From positions 18,914,980-18,978,979 of the forward strand of contig NC_136010.1 in NCBI RefSeq assembly GCF_048128805.1: a DNA stretch of 64,000 nt, given 5' to 3'. Under the pieces are notes generated by a model that saw nothing but the letters and a program-made list of their open reading frames with translations, was not told the DNA's origin and made no database searches. Position 1 is the stretch's first letter. Every line of letters begins with the position of its first letter. This stretch comes from Centroberyx gerrardi (taxonomy: Eukaryota; Chordata; Actinopteri; Beryciformes; Berycidae). This document shows, one piece after another, positions 26,001-37,599 of the stretch. Made by a program: the position numbers and the translations under genes.

Positions 26001-29000
26001 GTATGATTCATCGTTCACACATGCAGCCTGAATTCAGTTTGTGGTGTGTTGAGCTGTTTTGCTTTACAGCAAATGAGGGTATCTGATGATTTGAATATTG
26101 CTTTGGTTGTGATAACCCAATTAGTTCCAAGGTTGGTTTATAAAATAAGGACAAAGGAGTCTTCTGAGAGAAGGAGTATGACCTTATTACTAACAAATGA
26201 TATGGGTTGGGATTGAGGGGTTATAACAGAGCGGTCCCACTGTAATTGGAAAGACTACAGAGGGGCTAGCCATGTACCACCATACTTCTAAATGAAGTTG
26301 GTCATATTTAATTGCACTCAGGGCTCTCACTAAGTTATTGGTAGCTAATCGACCCAAGCATCAAAGATGCAACGCAAGTAGAAATTGCTAATGCATCCGC
26401 AGATTATTTGCTTATGCGACATACCAGCTCCAACTTTCTCTAATATTAACTCTAAATTCATATTGGGTTCCTCATTAGCTACACCTAAAACACTCTGTGC
26501 TAGCTTTAGCTTTTTTACTGTGTGAAACTTTTAATGCAAACAAGCAGTCAATACAACTGTTTCTTCACAGGAAATGGCTAAAAGAATCCAGGAAGAGGAG
26601 GAGCAGAGGGTCCGGAGGAGGAGCAGAGGGCAGGAGAGCCTCAGTGACGGTACAGTGACAGTCTAGTCATTCTCTTGTATGTTTTCTGGGTTGCTTATGC
26701 GGCCACATGAGTCTTCAAATACAGTCAAATATATGTCCTAACATCTCTTGGATCTTAAAGGGATGATTTTTGTCTAAATGTACATAAAATGGGTGTTTTT
26801 TTTTCTTCTTAGGATTATGGTATTTGTATGCATGATTTGATACTGATGTCATTCCCAGCAGGCCAGATTTTGGATGGCTGCTCATGTGGAACATGTACAG
26901 AGGATAGATATTAATGCACTAAGTGGAGTGTTGTCCTCTGTGTGATGTATTTAATACTGAGGCAACTAATTTAACAGCTTCATCATTTGAAACATCTTGC
27001 ATATTCTGGCTGCAATAAAAAACTGAAATAACTTCTCTTAAAGTAAAAACAGATTTCCAACTCCTCTTTCAATGACAATTCAATTTGATCGAAAATCACT
27101 GTCAAAAAATGAAAGGATGCTTAAATTCCTGGAAATTTTATATTTTTGTGTTAAACTTAACCAATAGATTTGGCGAAGTGTAGTTTTGTGGCACTGGTAA
27201 TGCTATAGGGATAAAACCCAGTGCTTGCTTGGCTTGCCTCTAACCCTGCGTTTCTCTGCTTTCTTATTATTGTTGTGCTTTTCATAGTCAGCTTCTGTCT
27301 TATACCCACTCCACAGGTATCGTAACAGCATGAACAGTGGGTATACAGTATAGCTATTGCACTTTGTTGTTGAGTCCACAATGTGTTTTGTTCTGAATAT
27401 CCATATACTTTTATTTTGTCTTGCACATATGATATAGAATATCTGTATTCCAGACTAATGATTCAATAGCATGCATCAGTTGTGTCTGAAAAAATGGTTA
27501 TATGACACACAACTGTTTTTAATGTTATGTGTTACCACATCATTTACTGCACTTGCATAATGTAAGCCACTAACAGCCCCCACCCTCCCTGCTTTTGTGT
27601 TTGCATGTTTGGCTTAACTAAAGGCAGCACCAGTGGTCCTGCTCTGCCATCCCCACACCAGCACACACTCAGCAGCCTTCACCAAGGAGAGGGGCAGCAC
27701 CACCCATCTACTGCCACCAGGTGGCAATGTGCTACCTCTCACACCCATTCAGACTTCACTGGGCCTCAGGCTGAGTCCCCCAGGGGGGTAGCAGCTCAGA
27801 AAAACACAACTCCATGGTCAAATGAAGGACACACAGATTCCATTAGGCAAATCAGGAATGAATTGACAGAGCCTTTGAGTGAGGACTCAGAGGACTTGGA
27901 CACAGTTTTCTCTGAACAGCTCTCTGTCTGGTCCCAGAGACCGGATAAAAGACTCAACACTGTGCCTTGTCAACGCCGGGCGTCTTTACATCAGCCACGA
28001 GAGAGAAACTACAGAAGTCTTCACTCTCGCAGCAGCTTCACAGAGGAGCGCAGAGGCTGGGTGGAGGACAGAGGAGAGTGGCATGAGGACAATAAATATG
28101 GTGACCTGGAGGAGAGGAGGGCGAGGAATAGGCAACGAGAAAGGAATCATAGAGAGGAGGGTGAGGGTTGGCATAGGAACAGAGGGCATGATAGGGACTC
28201 TAGGTCAGTAGAGGTAAGAGAAAGGCGATGCAGTCGCAGTGAATCTGTTAGACTACAGAACAGGGATAGACACAGTGAAAGAGACTTAGCAAGGACCTGG
28301 ACCTATAAGGATAGCAATGACAAACATGTCCGCTTTCAGGATGTTACCAGGAGCTGTACTAGTTACCAGGGTGAAAGCAGCCGAGTGTGGGAGATGCTGG
28401 GTCAGGTCCTCAGAGAGAGGGGTGTGGTTGTGAGGCATGGTATCCACGGGGCGCCACAGCAAACCAGGCCTCAAAGCAGAGACAGCCAGGTGCTTCATGG
28501 GAGTGAGGTCTCATACGGCGACTCCCAACCACATCTGAAGGTCTTCCAGAGAGCTGCCAGCACCAGGCGCAGTTACCATGGAGATATCAGGGAGAGGAAG
28601 AGATCGTCATACCGAGAGAACAGTGAGAGGGATTATAGAGGAGACCAAAAGAGGCACCATGACATCCCGGCTAATGTGGAGAATGATGGAGTGGAGGTCT
28701 ATGAGGAGTGTGGTAGAGATTCAGGTCTGGCTAACAGAGAAAGGGGGGGCAGTGTGTGGAGAAGGTGGAGAGGGGACAGATCCGCTAAGGATGACGAGAG
28801 GGAGGAGGACGCAAATTACGATCGTGATTGCAGGGTCAGGAGGACAACAAGCGAACGCAGGTGTTGGCAGAAGGAAACGGAAGAAAAGTTAAGCTCAGAG
28901 GAGGAGGAGGAGGTGGAGAGGACAGTAGAGCGGCCCCGTCAAAGAGTCCCACAGCGTAGCCAAAGTCTCAGCAGCACTGGGGCTTCAACCAGGAGTAGGT

Positions 29001-31136
29001 CAAGGCACGCACCAGCAGGTAACGCCCAGAACTGCAGCCAACTCCTAACCTGCAGAGGGGAAGCTTCCAAAGCTCTGCTCCCTACCTCTCTGTGTACATC
29101 TGCTCCTCTCATCTTCCCTCAATCATCGTCAAATCTGGAGAAATTTGGGCTTTTGTGGTGACTTAGAAAAAGGGGTCTCTTACTCAAGTGTGATATCTTC
29201 CTGTTTTCTGTCGGTAATCCCGATAGTCCTGAAATGAATTTTCAGCGAGCGTGCTTTCATCCTCTTCTCAGTCTTTGTTCCCTATGTATTTAGAGAATAG
29301 ATACTCTTCAGTCTCTTTCAAAGCCTGTCTACATGCCTCTACATGCTGTCTTCTCTGCATCCTGTCATCTCTTGGCGTGATTCAGGTTTCATTGGTCTTT
29401 CTGTGTTTGAGCCTCTGATTCAGCATGTCTGCTGTATGATTCATCCTTGTTCATTCTTATGTTCCTTTTTTTTTTTCTTTCACTATCCTTTTGCATTTTG
29501 TCCTCCCCATCCCTTCAGTTCCTTTGGATCCTCCATATTCATTCTGACACTGTCCAACCTTTCCCACAGGAGCTGCAGTGCAGCCGGAGGCAGAGGGGGC
29601 GTCTCTGGACCTGGGGGAGCTGCAGCAGGTCCTACAGGATGAGGAACTGGCTCGCAGGCTGCAGGAGGAAGAGGACGGGCAGTTGAGGAGGGTAAGAGAC
29701 TCAAGAGTTAACATGACATACTATTGGTTTACCATACCAGCTCAATAGGGCTTGGATCGTCGCAGTTTGGACTGTAAAATACTCCATGTTCTTTTCCTTA
29801 CAGAGCCCTCAGCCCTCTCCACGCAATTCTTACCCAGAGGGAGACTTCAGAGTGGCACAAGTGGCTCAGGACGAGGTAGGATGACAATCTTACATGTCAT
29901 TGATTAGTACACTCCTATATAGAGTTTGACGTTTGTCTGTGGAGTTATGTCTTATCACGTTTTTGCGACAGGAAATTGCACGATTTATGCAGAAGCAGGA
30001 AATCAAGTCAAAGCGTAGGTCCCGTGAGCTAGAAGGACCGGCATCATGGCGTGAACACAGAGAGATGATCAATCACCATGACAGAAGAGCTGCCAGAGAG
30101 AGACAGGTAACCATGGAGTCTCAGTGAGTTGTCTTGGCATTCTTGCCTCACCATCCATAGCAACTCTTGGATGTTAAAAGTCCCAGGTCTTCATCTCCCA
30201 AGGACACACTGTAGCCATTATTTTTTCTTTTTTAATACATGGTGTTCTTTTACTTAAATGCTTGCCACAGTTCACCAGATCTTTAGAAATCTTTTGGTAA
30301 AGACCTGTTTTTTTCCACTTAAAAAAACCGCATAGTGGTTGCAGTTCATGGAGTTCTATTATCCCACAACTGGGATTTCTAATATGAGGTTTTTCTTTGT
30401 TTGAACAACTCCCCATTGTTGTACAAAAAAAATTCACTTTCTATTACCACAGTTCGTAATCATTCATGTAATGATTGTAGTAGTAGTTGTAGTTGCTGTT
30501 GTAATTGTTCTTGCAGTAATAGTTTTTGTTGTTGATGTTGTCACAGCTAGTTTCAGTCATATGCTCATTATACAACCATTCATCATCCCAGTGTCCTGTG
30601 TCCATTGCCTCAGGTCCAGCGGGAGAGACTGGACTCAGAGGGCCTTCCTTCCCCCACTGAGGACTTCTCCCCAGAGAACCAGCCGCCCAGCCCCGTCTCC
30701 ACCATACCGTAACTGTCTCTGTTGATAAGTCAATGAATTTCTGTCCTGTGGTCATATGTCTTCCACTTACGTTGACCCACAACTGTTGTCTTTGCAGACA
30801 AGCCCAGCAGATCAGAAACATTGCAGAGGAGCTGGACCCAACCTTCCAGGCTAGGAGGCAAGGCAGCGAGACCCTCAGAGGGGGACAAACAGGTACTGCA
30901 AGCATGACATAGAGCACATTAAATGAGACGTTAACCACAATGGTTGGACAGTTTACCATGGACACCCTTTTCCTCCATATTCAGTAGGCCCAGCGTGTCA
31001 GCCACTTCCCATCCCACATTCTGGCTTACATGACTTGCTGGAGGAGCCGACCTTCATCCCGCCCACCAAGCGGCAAAGCGACAAATCAGGACGCACCAAA
31101 GCCAAAGAGAAGAAGGAGAATTGTAAGCAGCAGTAA
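12745..31136 (+). CDS. ccdc50: coiled-coil domain-containing protein 50 (Ymer), complete
   Basis: Twelve coding exons: 12745-12793, 20671-20733, 21715-21853, 22113-22203, 26571-26649, 27624-29018, 29570-29691, 29804-29875, 29972-30106, 30614-30708, 30798-30892 and 30985-31136. All phases agree and give 828 residues. The start MAELEIDQSHLPRVQE and the next block CFAVLEDGALAHNLQEQE match human CCDC50 (MAEVSIDQSKLPGVKE... FAVLEDHTLAHSLQEQE). An N-terminal coiled coil follows, then several MIU-type ubiquitin-binding helices (DEEMAKRIQEEEE, DEELARRLQEEE, DEEIARFMQKQE). CCDC50 is a cytosolic, tyrosine-phosphorylated, ubiquitin-binding adaptor linked to EGFR and NF-kB signalling and to selective autophagy. 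The protein is far longer than the 306- and 482-residue human forms because of exon 6. It is next to uts2 rather than uts2b, so it may be a second ccdc50 copy. Confidence 0.93.
12955..13120 (-). mobile_element. tRNA-derived SINE, reverse orientation
   Basis: Read on the - strand it has a pol III-like head with an A-box phrase (tggcctagtggttaca) and a B-box phrase (gggttcaagcg). The body is gctgaagtgtccttgatcaag and ends with cagctgaccctgacctctga. A second member of the same family is at 59150-59385 on the + strand. It lies in ccdc50 intron 1, shortly after the first coding exon. Confidence 0.65.
14975..15666. repeat. 692-bp duplicated segment, copy 1
   Basis: By eye, base for base the same as 16869-17560, at a constant offset of 1894. 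It lies in ccdc50 intron 1 and has no coding potential. This copy sits in apparently unique sequence and is the likely donor. Confidence 0.9.
15843..15886. repeat. (CA)n microsatellite
   Basis: Impure CA run in ccdc50 intron 1, followed by a CCT-rich tract. Confidence 0.85.
16605..16871. repeat. LINE-derived 3' end-like interspersed repeat
   Basis: It contains the phrases gtcaactttattgtca and aggatcgaaatgctgtttct, with an A-rich body, as in common teleost non-LTR retroelement tails. Assignment to a Rex1-type family is from memory of such phrases. Its last 132 bp (16740-16871) are repeated at 17567-17698. Confidence 0.5.
16869..17560. repeat. 692-bp duplicated segment, copy 2 (inserted copy)
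   Basis: Same as 14975-15666 with no visible difference. At its left junction it shares the three bases ctc with the 132-bp segment that ends at 16871. At its right junction six filler bases (tccccc) separate it from the second 132-bp copy. Confidence 0.9.
17567..17698. repeat. 132-bp direct repeat flanking the inserted 692-bp copy
   Basis: Same as 16740-16871 at a constant offset of 827. Together the two copies bracket the inserted 692-bp segment. Confidence 0.9.
18350..18831. mobile_element. candidate MITE with imperfect inverted ends
   Basis: The left end, ggctacatttacatgcacac, is matched by the reverse complement of the right end, which contains gtgcatgtaaacgtagcc at 18814-18831. The 482-bp interior is AT-rich and repeats growth-like phrases such as ggaatatcc. 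Ends built on a 'catttacatgcaca' theme recur in fish genomes. No transposase and no certain target-site duplication are visible. Confidence 0.5.
20022..20049. repeat. (CA)14 microsatellite
   Basis: Pure CA run in ccdc50 intron 1, about 620 bp before coding exon 2. Confidence 0.9.
21030..21215. repeat. fragment of a widespread fish interspersed repeat
   Basis: It carries the phrases ttatctccgccaggattat, actggcccgattttcatgaa and gtctgcgctctccgagtgcc. This is a highly recognisable dispersed element in fish genomes whose class I cannot assign with certainty. The copy is internally deleted. It lies in ccdc50 intron 2. Confidence 0.5.
27624..29018 (+). CDS. ccdc50: ccdc50 exon 6, giant Arg/Glu/Ser-rich exon
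   Basis: 1,395 nt open throughout, between acceptor aactaaag at 27623 and donor gcag|gtaacg at 29018, phase 1 on both sides, so it can be skipped without changing frame. It encodes 465 residues dominated by R, E, D, S and H, for example ERRARNRQRERNHREEGEG. In human CCDC50 the corresponding exon is also alternatively used but adds only 176 residues. The low complexity predicts a disordered, highly charged linker between the MIU helices on either side. Confidence 0.9.
29570..29691 (+). CDS. ccdc50: ccdc50 exon 7, MIU ubiquitin-binding helix
   Basis: It encodes LQDEELARRLQEEEDGQLRR. This matches the motif interacting with ubiquitin (acidic cluster, central Ala, Leu at +3, Glu) and aligns with human AEIARKLQEEE. 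The two exons that follow complete the conserved block VAQDEEIARFMQKQE. Confidence 0.92.
30985..31136 (+). CDS. ccdc50: ccdc50 last coding exon with tandem acceptor
   Basis: It begins at a CAG-TAG tandem acceptor: splicing after cag (30984) adds one Val relative to splicing after tag (30987). It encodes LHDLLEEPTFIPPTKRQ and a Lys-rich tail ending CKQQ, with TAA at 31134-31136. Confidence 0.85.
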
Positions 31137-32480
31137 TGTCAGAGACAGAACGTCGGAGCGCAGACAACTACAGACATTTTATTAACACTAAATATCAGTT
31201 CTGCTACACAGTTCTCACATTACTTCACCAGGTTGAAAAATGCCAGAACCTGGTTTTCTCTACCAGCTGTCCCAACTAGCACTTTAAACAGGTGGGGAAA
31301 AAATAAAATTGGGGGAAGGAAAATGTTAGAATATTTCTTGATTGACCGGTGAATAATGACAACACTTTGGCTCTATGATTTTCAAAGGGAAAAACTGTGG
31401 TTTATTGAAGTATTCTTTCAGTGTTTAGTCTTCAGTGTTGATGAAAGGGTTTAATTTAATCAGTATACCTTTTTTTTTTTATTATATGTAACTTTTATTT
31501 GTCTTTATTTAGTTTGGAGAGTATTATTTGTAAGTATCCAAGATGCTCTATTTGTGAATATTTGTTTGAAGACCTGTAGTGATCCCTGAGAACATCTGCA
31601 GCTTTCTTTTCAAATCACTCCTATAAATTTTAATTATGAAAGAAATATACTGACGGGAAGTTACCGAGAATACCAGTTGTTACTGCCTCAGTGTAAATTA
31701 AGCGTTCTTATCTACATGAACAGTAACATTGGGTAATTTGTGAATGCCCAAGGATTTCCCCAGTGTACTGTATCAGCTTTGTACTGTAGTAGTGTTAATA
31801 TCTCAACTAAAGCATTCACAGTTCACCAAATTGGGTCGTACATAAAAAGAAGTTGTATTGTACTGTAATACCCCTTTCCCATGAACCTGAGTGACATGGT
31901 TACTGCCTAAACTGCCTAAAGACATCCGCTGTTGGAGTTTCCGCCAACTTTATTTGAAAGTATATTGGCAGCACTCCAGCTTGTGTTTACACATGACAAT
32001 CAAGTGAACTTATTTAACCCTTCTTTATAAATGGAATTCCCACTCTGAGCATATAGCACAACATACTATGTTAGAGTTATTGCAGTAGTGTTAATATACA
32101 CATGGAAATGTATCCAACTCATGTTTTTGTATATTTTGTTAGTTGGGTTCTATCAGTACAGATCCAATCATATAAGTCAGATAACACTTTTTATAGTACA
32201 GAAAACCTAATTGAATCTGCTTTAACATGGGGGTTTGAGTCTTGTCGTGCAATGCTTTTTGTTTTTTACATAAATATAACCATGTTGTGGTCTCCAAAGA
32301 TTTTTTTTTTTTTTGTATTTTCATATTACTCCCAGGTTTAAAAACATTCTACAGTACACTCCTTTTGTTTGTTTTTTTGTTTGTTTTTTTTCTTTTCATT
32401 TATCTATGAAATATGTGCACCACTGAGTGCTCTCAGTTCACGTGTGAAGTAAGTTTTTCTGTATAAAAGTAACAAATGAA
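31137..32480 (+). other. ccdc50 3' UTR and convergent tail region
   Basis: AT-rich sequence without exons. An AATAAA lies at 31302-31307, which would give a 3' UTR of about 190 nt. Longer forms are possible. A canonical poly(A) signal on the opposite strand lies at 32495-32500. Confidence 0.45.
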
Positions 32481-32494
32481 GGATCCGCATTTTT

Positions 32495-32500
32495 TTTATT
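32495..32500 (-). terminator. candidate poly(A) signal for tnfrsf9
   Basis: AATAAA on the - strand, about 2.4 kb past the tnfrsf9 stop codon. If used, the 3' UTR would contain the inverted-repeat element at 33568-33854. Nearer signals cannot be excluded. Confidence 0.35.
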
Positions 32501-33567
32501 CACTATTTGAAAATGTTATAAAATAATTGATACAGTGCAGTTCAGTGTCCATGTACAGTTTTGAAGACAAATATAAAACAGTCTTTTAAAAATAGACCTA
32601 TGCAAAGTCCCTGAGATAAATATATATCACATTATACCAGACAAACAAGAAGTGCAAGAGATAAATCAAGTGACCGCTGACGGGTGTAATAAAGTGCTAC
32701 AGCTCACATGGAAACAACAATATTACTGACACAACCACTATTATACTGTAACTATCTTCTCAAGGCAGCACCTTTTTCGCCTTGTGGTCTTCTAACAGAC
32801 ATAACTTCAGTGTGAGTCATTTACACTACTATGGGTGTGGGCTAATATTTCCACCAGAAGCCCACACAGCAAATTTGTGAACTTTGAATGTCAACTGTTC
32901 CATTTCAGAAGAAGGCTACGCCTGCTACAGTAGGGCAAAGAACAATGGCTGAAAATAAAATTCCACTAGCTCTGGCTGCCCACTCCAAGAAAAAGTAAAG
33001 ACAAGTACATGTTTGGTTGGGTTTTTTTTCCACATGACCTTTTAGCCTCATTTGAGTGCTAGTGTGTCTATGTATATTTACCAAGTGTGTGTATCACGTT
33101 TGTCCCGAGGCTTTCCCATGTGACACACTTCACAGGAATCTCACTGATAAGTAGAACATGACTAATCATTTTGTACTCAGACATTTCAATCTCAATAGTC
33201 ATTCCATCTGGGATTCCTACTACGCAGAGAGACGCCTGCTTGCTCAATAGGCATGACTCAGCTTGTACAAGGAACGCAGTTGGACCGTCATAAAAAAAAA
33301 AAAAACGTCAAATGTTATAAAAGTAAGTTTGCATTACACATGCTCCCTGCCAATATGGTGTTGGATTACTGCTTTACATGACCTCAGAGCACCCTCTGTT
33401 TAAAAGGGAATCCCCTCCACTGTGGACTTTTTAGCATCCCTGTAGCAATATCAGGAAAGTCCATATTCTTCCTGTTAATGTGAAGTAGGGGGTGGGGGGT
33501 GGCTTAAATCATAAACCAGAAATTGTTTACAGGAAAAAAGTACGTACACTAGTTAATAATATGATGG

Positions 33568-33854
33568 GAACACTTTACAATAAGGGTACAATAATTAAGG
33601 GTTAGTTAATGCTTAATAAGCATTAACTAACCCTTAATTAACAGTTAACTAATGTGTTGTAATCATTTACTAATGGTGTTCATGTTATACATTAATAGTC
33701 ATCTTTATAAACTATTAAATAATGTATAAATTAATACCTTAGTTAACATGAACACCATTAGTAAATTACACATTAGTTAACTTAATTTAGGGTTAGTTAA
33801 TGCTTATTAAGCATTAACTAACCCTTAGTGTACCCTTATTGTAAAGTGTTACCA
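33568..33854. mobile_element. MITE with long terminal inverted repeats (hAT-like)
   Basis: The ends read GGGAACACTTTACAATAAGG and, from the other side, GGTAACACTTTACAATAAGG. Internal blocks such as gggttagttaatgctta and tgttcatgtta also recur in inverted form, so most of the element can fold on itself. The flanking octamers aatatgat and aatatggg agree at six of eight positions, consistent with an old 8-bp target duplication and hence a hAT-type origin. There is no coding capacity. Confidence 0.75.
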
Positions 33855-34899
33855 ATATGGGAAATCAAATGACCTAGAAAAGCTGACGCACGTCTGGCTG
33901 AATCATCAGGACAATAAATCACTGGAGCAACATCGTTCTTCACATCACATCTTGGCTGTTGCTACATAATCATGACTGTACATTTAGGAGTTCATCAGAA
34001 ACAGTAGGCAGCCGCACTGAGAGCATAGTAAGGGCTGAAGAAAGCAAAAGACCTACTGTAGGAGGCACGTGGGCTCGGGGCACAGACATGAGTAAAAACT
34101 GTCTGTGGTCAGGGTTTTACACCGAGCTGAACACCCACCCGCACTGTACATTCATACAGAGCGAGGCTCAGCAGCCTCCTTCACACCCAAACATGCAAAT
34201 GTCAGAACAGCCAGACCTGTTCACACTGGTATCAGTCCACCTCCAAATGGCACAGGCTGTGTTTTTACTGACACATCAGCAACTGGTTTTTTGTTTTTTG
34301 TTTTTTGTTTTTTTTTAGGTGATTTTAAGGTTTAAGTTAGAAAAATCTAAAAGAAAAAACTTGTATCCAGTGGCTTCTGCTGTGAGTGCTGTGGTTTTTG
34401 TTGAGGAGAGTCAGGTGTATTAGTTTACAGTGTTATGTCTGCTGCCAAAATCAGGATAATACCAAAGTTTCCACAGCTCTTTCAACAAATCTGTGACACT
34501 ATTGTCTGCTGTGGATTTACATGATAAACATACTGGTGAGTTTTCCCCTGCAGAATTCCCCTTCCTCCCTTGTGTACATTCATCATCAAAAGCTCTCTAT
34601 AATTTAGTGGGGTCTTATTGTTGAGCAAATCCTTATCTCTGCCCTATCAAGGTTTTTCACAGTAGCTTTGGGTATAACAAAGGAATAGAGGGGATAAAAG
34701 AGCATTGAGTGAATGCAAGGTTGTGGCTGTCACGTTCGTTACAGTTAGAGCCAAGGAAACTGGCACACAAAGGGAATATCCAAAGTCATGGCTCAAAATC
34801 CTGAAGGCAGACCCAGTCTTATGCAGGCTATCCATTATTTCCTTTCACCGAGTCCAACAGGTATTTCAGGTATCCCGGTCTGGCCCAGTCCCCTTCCAT

Positions 34900-37490
<2,591 letters not shown>

Positions 37491-37599
37491 ACTGTTTCCT
37501 TCTCCCCAGGCTTGTGGGTAAGGACCGGCTCCAACACAGCGAGGTAATGGACTTGACAGAGCAGCTGATCAGCAAAATGCCTGAGGTACTTGAATATAA

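Noticed and set aside
30444-30965. 173-residue ORF on the - strand
   Set aside because: It lies opposite ccdc50 exons 10 and 11 and a trinucleotide-like intronic stretch. It has Asn/Tyr low complexity and no family resemblance.
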